Origin: an uncultured Flavobacteriales bacterium
GTDB lineage: Bacteria > Bacteroidota > Bacteroidia > Flavobacteriales_D > Parvicellaceae
Reading direction: 5' to 3'
NCBI GenBank assembly: GCA_943787535.1
Contig: CALSMU010000008.1
Span: 62,001-126,000 of the forward strand
Length of the DNA stretch: 64,000 nt
The notes beneath the pieces are model-generated. The model did no database searches and was not told where the DNA came from. It was given only the letters and a program-made list of their open reading frames with translations. Of this stretch, positions 44,172 through 52,419 are shown piece by piece (the first letter of the stretch is position 1; each line of letters begins with the position of its first letter). The position numbers and the translations under genes were made by a program.

Positions 44172-45113
44172 ATGATTTTAGAAGGAGCTATAGTGATACG
44201 GTCAACAGGAAGTTGGTATTCAATCCGAACAAAAGAAGGTGAGGAAGTTGAAGCTCGCATTAAAGGTAAATTTAGAATACAAGGGATAAAAACCACCAAC
44301 CCGGTTGCGGTTGGAGATCTGGTAGACTTTACTTTAGAAAATGATAATATTGGCGTAATAACAAAAATCCATCCGCGTAAAAATTACATAATTCGTAAAT
44401 CGGTAAATTTATCTAAGCAGGCACAAATAATTGCATGTAATATCGATCGTGCTCTTTTGGTGGTTACTATTTCTAATCCAGTCACCCAGACGGGATTTAT
44501 TGATCGGTTTTTAATTACAGCGGAAGCTTATCACATTCCCGTAACAATAGTCTTTAATAAAATTGATATTTACTCGGAAAAGGATCAATTAAAATTGGAA
44601 GAATTGATGATTGCTTATTCGAAGGTGGGGTATCATTGTTTGGATGTTTCTGCTGAAACGGGTGCAGGAGTTAAAGAGATTAAAAAAATGCTTGCCGATA
44701 AGACAACCATGTTAAGTGGTCACTCAGGGGCTGGTAAGTCTACATTAATTAATAAGGTTGATGGCAATCTAGAATTAAAAACGGGCGATATCTCAGAATC
44801 ACATTTTAAAGGAAAGCATACTACAACTTTTGCGGAAATGTTTGAATTGGAATTTGGTGGATTTATTATTGATACACCTGGAATTAAAGGATTAGGGATT
44901 GTAGATATTGAAAAGGAAGAAATGAGTCATTATTTTTTAGAAATGAGGGCTTTATTACCCGAATGTAAATTTCATAATTGTCAACATTTAAAAGAACCTT
45001 CTTGTGCTATTAAAAAAGCAGTTAAAGCTGGAGGAGTGGAGGAGTTTAGGTATAAAAATTATCTTTCGATGTACCAGGGAGATGATGAAAATTATAGAAC
45101 AGTAGATTATTAA
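44172..45113 (+). CDS. rsgA: Ribosome small subunit biogenesis GTPase RsgA
   Basis: Circularly permuted GTPase that acts in 30S maturation. OB-fold N-terminus, then G4 FNKID, G5 VSAETG, G1 GHSGAGKSTL, G3 DTPGIKG, and a C-terminal zinc knuckle (CKFHNCQHLKEPSCAI). 313 residues. First gene of an operon in which each following gene overlaps or nearly abuts it. Confidence 0.96.
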   Translation: MILEGAIVIRSTGSWYSIRTKEGEEVEARIKGKFRIQGIKTTNPVAVGDLVDFTLENDNIGVITKIHPRKNYIIRKSVNLSKQAQIIACNIDRALLVVTISNPVTQTGFIDRFLITAEAYHIPVTIVFNKIDIYSEKDQLKLEELMIAYSKVGYHCLDVSAETGAGVKEIKKMLADKTTMLSGHSGAGKSTLINKVDGNLELKTGDISESHFKGKHTTTFAEMFELEFGGFIIDTPGIKGLGIVDIEKEEMSHYFLEMRALLPECKFHNCQHLKEPSCAIKKAVKAGGVEEFRYKNYLSMYQGDDENYRTVDY

Positions 45114-45565
45114 TGAGGGTTTTTGTTCAAAGAGTATCGGAAGCGTCAGTTGTAGTTGAGAATGAAATTCACAGTGAAATAGACAGTGGAATGTTAATTT
45201 TACTTGGAATTGAAAACGAGGATAATCAAGAAGATATTGATTGGTTGTGCGCCAAAATTACTAAATTGAGGATATTTCCAGACGCTGAAGGAATAATGAA
45301 TTTATCATTGATGGATACAAACGGTGAAGTGTTAGTTGTGAGTCAGTTTACCTTGCATGCTAGCACAAAAAAGGGGAATCGGCCATCGTATACTAACGCT
45401 GCTCGTCCAGAAGTTGCATTGCCTTTGTATGAAGAGTTTATTTCACGACTGACTCAAGTTTTAGGTAAAAGAATTGGAACAGGAGAGTTTGGAGCCGATA
45501 TGAAAGTTAGTTTAATAAATGATGGCCCTGTCAGTATTTGGATAGATTCAAAATCAAAAGAATAA
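45113..45565 (+). CDS. dtd: D-aminoacyl-tRNA deacylase
   Basis: Hydrolyses D-amino acids (and glycine) from mischarged tRNA. 150 residues with the motifs SQFTLHASTKKGNRPSY and NDGPVSIWID (the cross-subunit Gly-Pro motif). It overlaps the rsgA stop by one base. Confidence 0.95.
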   Translation: MRVFVQRVSEASVVVENEIHSEIDSGMLILLGIENEDNQEDIDWLCAKITKLRIFPDAEGIMNLSLMDTNGEVLVVSQFTLHASTKKGNRPSYTNAARPEVALPLYEEFISRLTQVLGKRIGTGEFGADMKVSLINDGPVSIWIDSKSKE

Positions 45566-45570
45566 GCTAT

Positions 45571-46905
45571 ATGAGAATTAGAAACTGGTCATTAGGGTAT
45601 TTGTTTGGTTATATATTTACTACAATAGGAATAAAGTCTTTTTATAGGAAATATAAAGTAGTTGGAAAAGAGAATGTTCCAAAAGGAAAACCGATTCTAT
45701 TTGCAGGAAACCATCAAAATGCTTTTTTAGAAGGTGCTATCCTGGGATATGTAACACGCTCACCAATATATTTTTTAGCAAGGTCAGATATTTTTAAAAA
45801 GAAAGCAGCTAGTTTTATGTTAAACAGTTTAAACGCACTTCCCATTTATCGGGAAAGGGATGGCGCTGATTATAGAGATAAAAATGAAGAGGTATTTGAA
45901 CAGTTTTATGATTTACTGGGTAATAATAGAAGGATTGTAATATTTCCAGAAGGTAATCATGGGAAGCATCAGCAATTAAGATCATTGAAAAAAGGTATTT
46001 TCAGAATAGCAGTTGGAGCAGAGGCTAAGTATAATAAAGAATTGGATGTTCAGGTAGTTCCGGTTGGGATTAATTATGGGAAATTTGAAAATATGGGCGG
46101 CGATCTACTTATTCAATTTGGAGCGCCAATAGCTATTAAAGATTATATCGCAGATAATTCAGTGAAGCAAGAAGAAAACTATATAGAACTTGTTGGTGAA
46201 CTCAGAAAGCGATTGAGTGATCAGATGATAGATATTCAGAAAATGGATTATTATGATTTGATTCATTTCACTATGAAAACTTTTGATGCTGAAATTGGTT
46301 TGTTGGAGCGCAATGATGGCAATGATTTGGTTTCGGAATTTAAGAGACAAAAAGGATATATCGAGAAAGCTGAGAGTTACATTGAGAAGGATATTGAAAA
46401 TGCGAATGCATTGCTCAAAGTGGTTGTAGAATTTAGGGGTTTACTCAGTGAAGAGAAGCTGTCTGCTTGGTTATTTAATAAAGAGAGTTACGCTGTTTTT
46501 GGCCACGTCTTTTTATTAACTCTACTTTTTCCATTGCACTTGTATGGAATTCTTAATAATTATTTGCCTTATCGAATTCCCGCTTGGTTCGTGGAGAAAA
46601 AAGTAGCTGATATTCATTTTCATGCTTCAATAAAACTTCTTGCGGGATCTATTCTGTTTGTGATTTTTTGGGGAATTCAAATTAGTTTAGTAGCAATATT
46701 TACAGATAATTATTACTGGGCAATGTACTTTGGGTCATTAATTTTTTCAGCTTGGATTAGCTATAAATATTGGGTTTCATTCTTAAAGTTGAAGGGAAAA
46801 ATACGTTACAATAAACTCCAAAAGCAAAAAGTAGACATTTTTAGGAAATTAAAAATTCAACACGAAAATTTAAAGCAGTTTGTATATAAATCATATCAAA
46901 AATGA
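45571..46905 (+). CDS. 1-acylglycerol-3-phosphate acyltransferase-like membrane protein
   Basis: A 444-residue protein, ATG at 45571 (a TTG at 45538 is rejected as it overlaps dtd). The PlsC domain has AGNHQNAFLEG for motif I and FPEGNHGKHQQLRSLKKG for motif III. In motif I the acidic residue is a Glu six positions after the His instead of the canonical HxxxxD. A C-terminal half with two or three membrane segments (about 320-400) is unusual for PlsC enzymes. It probably acylates lysophosphatidate or another glycerolipid. Confidence 0.82.
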   Translation: MRIRNWSLGYLFGYIFTTIGIKSFYRKYKVVGKENVPKGKPILFAGNHQNAFLEGAILGYVTRSPIYFLARSDIFKKKAASFMLNSLNALPIYRERDGADYRDKNEEVFEQFYDLLGNNRRIVIFPEGNHGKHQQLRSLKKGIFRIAVGAEAKYNKELDVQVVPVGINYGKFENMGGDLLIQFGAPIAIKDYIADNSVKQEENYIELVGELRKRLSDQMIDIQKMDYYDLIHFTMKTFDAEIGLLERNDGNDLVSEFKRQKGYIEKAESYIEKDIENANALLKVVVEFRGLLSEEKLSAWLFNKESYAVFGHVFLLTLLFPLHLYGILNNYLPYRIPAWFVEKKVADIHFHASIKLLAGSILFVIFWGIQISLVAIFTDNYYWAMYFGSLIFSAWISYKYWVSFLKLKGKIRYNKLQKQKVDIFRKLKIQHENLKQFVYKSYQK

Positions 46906-47240
46906 AAAATACTTTAGGTATAGAAGAGGCTCAGAAAAAAGTGGATAATTGGATTAACCAATTTGGTGTACGTTATTTTAATGAACTGACTAATATGGCA
47001 ATGCTAACAGAAGAGGTTGGAGAAGTTGCTCGTATAATTGGAAGAAGGTACGGTGAGCAATCAGAAAAGGAATCAGACAAACAAAAGGACTTGGGAGATG
47101 AAATGGCAGATGTATTGTTTGTCTTAATATGCTTAGCGAATCAAACAGGAGTAAATTTGGAAGAAGCATTAGAAAAAAACTTAAATAAGAAGTCTATTAG
47201 AGATGCGGATAGGCATCATAACAATGAGAAATTGCATTGA
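46902..47240 (+). CDS. MazG-like nucleotide pyrophosphohydrolase
   Basis: A 112-residue all-alpha NTP pyrophosphatase. Metal ligands in the EEVGEVARII and LGDEMADVLF segments (ExxE...ExxD pattern). It hydrolyses (d)NTPs to monophosphates, probably as house-cleaning. It overlaps the acyltransferase gene by four bases and ends the rsgA operon. Confidence 0.9.
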   Translation: MKNTLGIEEAQKKVDNWINQFGVRYFNELTNMAMLTEEVGEVARIIGRRYGEQSEKESDKQKDLGDEMADVLFVLICLANQTGVNLEEALEKNLNKKSIRDADRHHNNEKLH

Positions 47241-47272
47241 CTTTATTGAGTTCAGAATTATACAGAACAAAG

Positions 47273-48088
47273 CTATAGCCCTTTTAAAAAAGTTTTAAAC
47301 GCATCCCAATATTTATCACTCCCTTCTGTAGTTTCCCAAAGCGCTCTTGAGCCATGAATTCCCTCAAAGTCAGGTAGGAATTGATTTGTCCATACTGTGT
47401 CTACTTCCGAAATAATTGATTTAGTAGCTTCTGTTTCTGTTTTAGAGGAAGTAACAAAAATGGGTTTCTCATATCCTTTGATAGAACCTTGAATACTTAT
47501 TCCTTCAATATATTCCCCAGGGCTAAAAGCTGCTACTGCTTTTACTTTTTCGTTGTTTTTTCCAATTAACAAAACCAGTGAAGCAGAGTAGGAGCTTCCA
47601 ACTAATACAATAGATTCATTATCATTAAGCTTATATAAATAATCAATCGCAGCTTCAATATCCTGTTTTGCGTCTATATATTCCGTGGGTAAACCCTTTT
47701 CTTTAGCTAGTTGAGCCGTTTTATTTATAATTTTGTTTGCTTCATTTCCTGATCGTTGATCGATAGCAATACTTGAAAACCCGATACTACCAATTCTAAA
47801 TGCAGTTTCTCTATATTCACCTCTGCTAAATCCTGCTTGGTGACATAGTAAAATAATAGGCTTACTATCTTTTCTTTCGTAGATATCAGCAAAGATAAGT
47901 AAGCTATCTCTAGAGGGAAAAGAGTCATGTTGTATAAATCGACTTTCAGATAGCTTTGAGATTGGAACAGCCTCCATATGCAAACTATCAAATTTGCCTT
48001 CATCAATTTTTTCAATTGTTGTTTCTTTTGGTGGAGGCATACAAGCAAAAGTAAAAAATAGGACAGCTATGAATAATGTCGGTTTCAT
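47273..48088 (-). CDS. Alpha/beta-hydrolase lipoprotein (dienelactone-hydrolase-like)
   Basis: A 271-residue lipoprotein (signal ends FFTFACMPPP). It has the alpha/beta-hydrolase fold: nucleophile elbow GSSYSASL (GxSxS) with Ser, an acid after VTSS, and a C-terminal His in GIHGSRALW. Substrate unknown; it may act as an esterase on the cell envelope. It converges on the rsgA operon. Confidence 0.82.
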   Translation of the reverse strand: MKPTLFIAVLFFTFACMPPPKETTIEKIDEGKFDSLHMEAVPISKLSESRFIQHDSFPSRDSLLIFADIYERKDSKPIILLCHQAGFSRGEYRETAFRIGSIGFSSIAIDQRSGNEANKIINKTAQLAKEKGLPTEYIDAKQDIEAAIDYLYKLNDNESIVLVGSSYSASLVLLIGKNNEKVKAVAAFSPGEYIEGISIQGSIKGYEKPIFVTSSKTETEATKSIISEVDTVWTNQFLPDFEGIHGSRALWETTEGSDKYWDAFKTFLKGL

Positions 48089-48139
48089 GCTACTAAAGTA
48101 AGGTAAAAATGGAATATATTAATACAAGTCAAGTGTCCT

Positions 48140-49255
48140 TCAGTTAATCTTTAACTTTTCCTTTAATTCCTTAGATAGAGCATTTTTATGCAATAATACG
48201 GATATTGTATTCATTCTAAAGTAAGCTTCAGATACAAGGACATGTCCTTTGAACTTGTCAAGCCCTCGATCATCACCCCAAGAATTTTTTACGATGAAAT
48301 AATCTTTATCATCTACTCCTTTTGCTAATCCAACAATATGCATTAGGTGATCATCACCTACTGTGTAATTATCATAGTATTCTTGTCTCATTTCTTGAGT
48401 TACTACCTTTTCCTTAGCTGTAGTAATAAAATTTGGTTTTTCACCCTCTGGTGATTCAATTGCAATGCCTTCCCTTGAGTTAAACCCATTGTTACTAACA
48501 TCTGCATCCCAGTCAAGTGTAAATCCATCTTTCAAAGCTTTTTTAGCAGTCTCTATCATTTCATCTAATTGAACGTTGTAAAATCGACCATTATCCCAGT
48601 TATCCGGAATGTCCAATACAAAGTTAGTGTAGAAAGGTTGATGCGTGTAAGAGGTTAACGTAATGTAGTTTTTGCTTGATAACCCTAATTCCTCAGCAAA
48701 ACTTTTTGGAGTGTACGATTTCTTGTTATAAGTAAAGTTATGGGGATATTCTCCTAAATAAACATTTAGTAAAGCACTGTATCCATTTCTCCACATTGGA
48801 GTTAGTTTTCCTCCTTTGTTTGCTATAATAGCTTTTAAAAACCCTTCTAGAATACTTGCCAATTCAGCATGATTGTGTTTTTCTGTGTCCATTTGTAGTC
48901 CGTTAAAAACTTCATTAGGAACAATTCCGTACATGTCTACAGCATTTAATAAGTCATGCCCTAAACTTCCTTCTCCAAATTGCGTTTTCCCATGTCTGCG
49001 GACATAATTTTCAGCCTTGTTAATGTAAACTTGTCTAGCAATAAAAATTTCGGAAAGATTGTGTGTTCCTTTTCCCATTCTGATTAATTCAGATTCTAAA
49101 AAAGAGGCAGCTGAGAAACTCCAACATGTTCCTGTGTTTCCTTGGCTTTCGACAGGGTTGGCATCCCATTGAACCACTGTTTCGAATGATAGAGTGTCTT
49201 GTGCTGTTCCATAACTAAACGCAAAAGCTAAGGCAATGATGGTTAATCTTTTCAT
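48140..49255 (-). CDS. Secreted C1B (aminopeptidase C / bleomycin-hydrolase-like) cysteine peptidase
   Basis: A 371-residue peptidase. Signal peptide MKRLTIIALAFAFSYGTAQ; catalytic Cys in QGNTGTCWSFSAASFLESEL (region 40-60), His in DHLMHIVGLAKG and Asn in VKNSWGDDRG, the C1 papain triad. The frame extends 16 codons upstream, but the signal peptide begins at 49255. Unlike cytosolic bleomycin hydrolases it is exported, without a T9SS tail, so probably periplasmic. Confidence 0.9.
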   Translation of the reverse strand: MKRLTIIALAFAFSYGTAQDTLSFETVVQWDANPVESQGNTGTCWSFSAASFLESELIRMGKGTHNLSEIFIARQVYINKAENYVRRHGKTQFGEGSLGHDLLNAVDMYGIVPNEVFNGLQMDTEKHNHAELASILEGFLKAIIANKGGKLTPMWRNGYSALLNVYLGEYPHNFTYNKKSYTPKSFAEELGLSSKNYITLTSYTHQPFYTNFVLDIPDNWDNGRFYNVQLDEMIETAKKALKDGFTLDWDADVSNNGFNSREGIAIESPEGEKPNFITTAKEKVVTQEMRQEYYDNYTVGDDHLMHIVGLAKGVDDKDYFIVKNSWGDDRGLDKFKGHVLVSEAYFRMNTISVLLHKNALSKELKEKLKIN

Positions 49256-49327
49256 GATTTTGATTTTGGTAGCCAAATTTAGGAAACTGTTAGTGGTTTG
49301 CAAATTAAAATGGCACGAAAGGTTCTC

Positions 49328-49660
49328 CTATACTGCTGGAGTTAAAACAAATAGAACGTTAGGGTCTGAAGGGTAATCTTCAATGTAGTCCATTGCTTGA
49401 TTCGTGCTTCTTCTTATAAAATTAATTATTGGTTCTCCAGATTGAAACGTACATTCCCAACCATCGTAATTTCTTTCTAGGGAACCTACCATTAGTTCCA
49501 ATACATCTCCTTTTACTATAGGAATTCCAATTCTAGCAAGTTTGTTAACCGCAATAAGGGCATCAGGTTTTTTAAATGCCCAATTATCGATTCCTATTTC
49601 CTCTAATGAGAATCCGGCTTTTAGAATTTCAAGAACTTTGCTTGGCCATTCTTTAGTCAT
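49328..49660 (-). CDS. Imm40-like immunity protein
   Basis: A 110-residue protein resembling immunity-protein family Imm40: ISLEEIGIDNWAFKKPDALIAV (first half, region 17-38), the GIPIVKGDVLEL strand, and a YDGWECTF segment. No signal peptide. Imm40 proteins normally neutralise a toxin from a polymorphic toxin system, but no toxin gene lies beside it here; the C1 peptidase next to it lacks toxin architecture. It could be an orphan immunity gene protecting against neighbours' toxins. Confidence 0.72.
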   Translation of the reverse strand: MTKEWPSKVLEILKAGFSLEEIGIDNWAFKKPDALIAVNKLARIGIPIVKGDVLELMVGSLERNYDGWECTFQSGEPIINFIRRSTNQAMDYIEDYPSDPNVLFVLTPAV

Positions 49661-49749
49661 GAGTTATTTTTTATGAGGGTAAGTATAATAATAGGTTGTT
49701 TTTTGATTCATTGCACATAGGAATGAATTTATGAAGGTCCTAAATAAAA

Positions 49750-49781
49750 AAAAAGCCAGATACTTTCGTATCCGGCTTTTT
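49750..49781. terminator. Intrinsic terminator of the tRNA-Val transcript
   Basis: 14-position stem with one mismatch (AAAAAGCC.GATAC / GTATC.GGCTTTTT), loop TTTC, 4 bp beyond the tRNA 3' end on the minus strand. Confidence 0.92.
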
Positions 49782-49785
49782 GCTG

Positions 49786-49860
49786 TGGGCCCTGTAGGAT
49801 TCGAACCTACGACCCCCTGCTTGTAAGGCAGGTGCTCTGAACCAACTGAGCTAAGAGCCC
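49786..49860 (-). tRNA. tRNA-Val (anticodon TAC)
   Basis: 75 nt. Acceptor GGGCTCT/AGGGCCC, D arm with TTAGCTCAGTTGGTT, anticodon arm CCTGC-CTTACAA-GCAGG giving anticodon UAC, T arm GTAGGTTCGAATCCTAC, discriminator A; CCA is not encoded. The sequence around its 5' end forms CCCGAATAATTCGGG, partly overlapping the leader. A partial duplicate of its 5' half lies 58 bp upstream. Confidence 0.97.
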
Positions 49861-49917
49861 GAATTATTCGGGTATTATCACATTCTTTTTATTTCAAGCT
49901 ACTCAAGATAACTTTGT

Positions 49918-49958
49918 CTCTGAACCTTCCGATATCAATCGGAATGAGCTAAGAGCCC
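49918..49958 (-). pseudogene. tRNA-Val 5'-half remnant interrupted by a hairpin
   Basis: On the plus strand CTCTGAACC (49918-49926) and TGAGCTAAGAGCCC (49945-49958) are identical to the two parts of the tRNA's 5' end at 49835-49860 (23 of 26 bases). Between them the three bases AAC are replaced by an 18-bp perfect hairpin, TTCCGAT-ATCA-ATCGGAA (with the outer A/T). No anticodon arm or 3' half is present. The promoter at 49975-50004 would transcribe it in the leader of the intact tRNA. Confidence 0.8.
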
Positions 49959-49974
49959 TCTCGTTTGAGGAGTG

Positions 49975-50004
49975 CAAATATATATCTTTTCTGTCTCTCA
50001 CCAA
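49975..50004 (-). promoter_or_regulatory. Promoter of the tRNA-Val transcript
   Basis: Minus strand TTG (50002-50004), 19 bp, TATATTTG (49975-49982), a perfect Bacteroidota sigma-A match. Predicted start near 49968, some 108 bp before the tRNA, so the leader contains the remnant. Confidence 0.75.
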
Positions 50005-50008
50005 ATAA

Positions 50009-51232
50009 TTAGGAATAAAAATCGCGAAGTATTTCAGATACGACAAAAGTGCTTCCACCCACTACTATTAAGTCATGTGATTTTGCAGTTTTAATAGCCG
50101 CTTTAAAAGCTTCTGAACAAGACGAAAAGTTGATTTTAGTTTGCTTCTCTGCGAAGGATTTTTCTAATTCTTTTGTGCTTAAAGCTCTAGGAATATTTGG
50201 CGTGCATAGATAATAAGTAGCATTTTTCGGAAGTAAATTAATGACTTTATTGACTTCTTTCTCTGCAACCATTCCCCAAATAATATGTAGGTTATTATAA
50301 GTTTCTAATTCTAGTTCCTTAACTGTTTGTGCAATTGCATGTGCATTATGGCCAATATCAGCAATAACTTTGGGGGAATATTGTATTGTTTCCCATCGCC
50401 CTCTTAAACCAGTGTTTGTCTTTATGGATAGCAAGCCTTTGCTTATAGTTGTAGAAGTTATTTTAGAAAATTGTTGTTGGATTAAATCTATAACGGTTAG
50501 GGTAGTTGCTACATTGTTTTTTTGGAAGTCGCCTTTAAGACTAGAGACAGGTTGGTTATTATTTTGAGTCGCTATATGTACGAGGGAGTTGTTAGTTAAA
50601 GCAATTTCTTCAAAAATAGATTGCTTTTCGATTCCTTCACCCAAAACCACAGGGATGTTTGGCTTTATAATCCCTCCTTTTTCTCTTGCGATGTCTTCCA
50701 AGGTGTTTCCTAAGTATTGTGTATGATCTATTCCAATTGAAGTAATGGCGCTTACTAGAGGAGTTATAATGTTGGTCGAGTCCAATCTTCCACCCAAGCC
50801 CGTTTCTATAAGCGCAATGTCAACTTGCTTATATTCAAAATAGTTAAAAGCAAGTGCTGTACTCCATTCAAAAAAGGAAGGTTGAATTTTGTTGAAAACA
50901 GTGTTGTGGTTTTTTACAAAGTCAATTACATAGTTTTCAGGAATAACTACTCCATTAATCCTTATTCTTTCTCTGAAGTCGAGTAGGTGAGGAGAGGTAA
51001 ATAATCCAACAGTATATCCGCTTTGAGTAAAAATTGAGGCAAGCATATTGCAAACAGACCCTTTCCCATTTGTTCCTGCAACATGAATCGTTTTGAACTT
51101 ATTTTGTGGATTGTCTAATAATTCACAAATATCAATAATGTTATCTAATTTACCATTGTAGGCTTTACCTCCTATGTTTTGAAATTGAGGAAGTTGTTCG
51201 AAAAGAAAATCAACCGTTTCTTTATACGTCAT
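50009..51232 (-). CDS. folC: Folylpolyglutamate / dihydrofolate synthase
   Basis: Adds glutamates to folates. 407 residues. ATP P-loop HVAGTNGKGSVCNML (about 51-65), SPHLLDFRERIRING, ETGLGGRLDSTN and SIGIDHTQYLG, and the C-terminal IADIGHNAHA. All typical for FolC. Follows the TonB-like gene by 17 bp and shares its operon. Confidence 0.95.
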   Translation of the reverse strand: MTYKETVDFLFEQLPQFQNIGGKAYNGKLDNIIDICELLDNPQNKFKTIHVAGTNGKGSVCNMLASIFTQSGYTVGLFTSPHLLDFRERIRINGVVIPENYVIDFVKNHNTVFNKIQPSFFEWSTALAFNYFEYKQVDIALIETGLGGRLDSTNIITPLVSAITSIGIDHTQYLGNTLEDIAREKGGIIKPNIPVVLGEGIEKQSIFEEIALTNNSLVHIATQNNNQPVSSLKGDFQKNNVATTLTVIDLIQQQFSKITSTTISKGLLSIKTNTGLRGRWETIQYSPKVIADIGHNAHAIAQTVKELELETYNNLHIIWGMVAEKEVNKVINLLPKNATYYLCTPNIPRALSTKELEKSFAEKQTKINFSSCSEAFKAAIKTAKSHDLIVVGGSTFVVSEILRDFYS

Positions 51233-51249
51233 TTACTTAATACAACTAG

Positions 51250-51996
51250 TTAACTTTGAATTCCAATTGTGACGATTTTGACATCGTATTTAGTTTCAGC
51301 ACTTGTCGGTTTGTAAGTGAATTCTTTTGCTTTCTTTTCCGCTAGCTCAATAATCGTTTTATCTGATGTATTGGTAAAAGAATTTGATAGTTGCGCTTCA
51401 GACCAGTATACCTTACCATCATTATTGATTTTAATTTTAACAGCTACTTTGGCAGGAGTAGTAGTTAAGTAATCTAAGCTAGGAACGTTCTTTATTTTTC
51501 TACTAGAACCATCACCAACACCTTCACCATTTCCTAAGCCATCGCCACCTCCGGTGCCCCCATCAGATCCACCTTCACCATCACCACCTTCTTCACCGCC
51601 TCCAGAACCTAAAACATTACCTAAATCATATTTGGCTTCTTGCTCGTCAGATTCTCCATTTCCATCAGAACTACTGGATTCTTGCTGCGATTCAGCTGTT
51701 ACTGCAGATTCTTCTTCTTGTGTTGCTACTTCATCTTCAGAACTCTCGTTGGTTTCTTCGTTTTGCTTCTTAGCACTTTGAGATTTTTCTTGACTGACCT
51801 CTTTGCTCCCGCCTGCAGAACCACCGCCAGCATCCGTAAAATCCATTACCATAACCACTTCTTTAGCAGGGTATGGTGGATCTACTTGCTTCATTGAAGT
51901 GAAAAATAGCATAAGAAGTAAAAGAATTAAAAGAATAGCAGCTCCTATAATACCCGCTTGTTTATCTTTTTTATTAATGGGGGTTAAATACGCCAT
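51250..51996 (-). CDS. TonB-like energy-transducer protein
   Basis: A 248-residue protein: one N-terminal membrane helix (about 15-36), a periplasmic Gly/Ser/Glu-rich low-complexity linker (about 55-165, including GSGGGEEGGDGEGGSDGG) and a C-terminal domain with KVAVKIKINNDGKVYWSEAQLS, a TonB/TolA-like fold. It lies 15 bp after exbD, so is the third part of an ExbB-ExbD-TonB energy coupler. The linker is acidic and glycine-rich, not Pro/Lys-rich as in enteric TonB. Confidence 0.82.
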   Translation of the reverse strand: MAYLTPINKKDKQAGIIGAAILLILLLLMLFFTSMKQVDPPYPAKEVVMVMDFTDAGGGSAGGSKEVSQEKSQSAKKQNEETNESSEDEVATQEEESAVTAESQQESSSSDGNGESDEQEAKYDLGNVLGSGGGEEGGDGEGGSDGGTGGGDGLGNGEGVGDGSSRKIKNVPSLDYLTTTPAKVAVKIKINNDGKVYWSEAQLSNSFTNTSDKTIIELAEKKAKEFTYKPTSAETKYDVKIVTIGIQS

Positions 51997-52011
51997 ATAT
52001 AAATGAATTAG

Positions 52012-52413
52012 TTATGGTTTCGTCTTTATAACGATTTTTAACTCATTTTGTTTCGCAATATCAATAACTCCAACAGAATATTCCCAGTCAGAAAGCTTGT
52101 CGCCAACCAATTCAATGGTTTTTTTATGATCTACGTATTGCATTATTGTATTGTTCAATTCTTCCAATGAAATTTCTTGATCGACATCCATTTTATCATT
52201 TTTAATCCAAATGATATTGTCTTTATTCACAAATACTTTTGTAATCGATTTATCGGTGGTAGAAGCAGGGCCTGACTTTGGTAAGTCGATACTATGACCA
52301 GCTGTTACCATTGTAGAAAGAATAATAAAGAATATTAATAATAGAAATACTAAATCTGTCATAGATGACATTCCACCTTCAATTTTGATTTTATTGGACG
52401 ATCGTAAACTCAT
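52012..52413 (-). CDS. exbD: ExbD/TolR family biopolymer transport protein
   Basis: A 133-residue inner-membrane protein with a single N-terminal membrane helix. The helix begins SSMTDLVFLLLIFFIILSTMV (the Asp just inside the helix carries the protons) and is followed by a periplasmic beta-alpha domain. Between exbB and the TonB-like gene, spacing 6 and 15 bp. Confidence 0.92.
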   Translation of the reverse strand: MSLRSSNKIKIEGGMSSMTDLVFLLLIFFIILSTMVTAGHSIDLPKSGPASTTDKSITKVFVNKDNIIWIKNDKMDVDQEISLEELNNTIMQYVDHKKTIELVGDKLSDWEYSVGVIDIAKQNELKIVIKTKP

Positions 52414-52419
52414 CTTTTA

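Noticed and set aside
48140..49660. Toxin-immunity pair made of the C1 peptidase and the Imm40-like gene
   Set aside because: The peptidase is a complete exported papain-fold enzyme of the bleomycin-hydrolase type with no toxin leader or delivery domain, and is separated by 72 bp.
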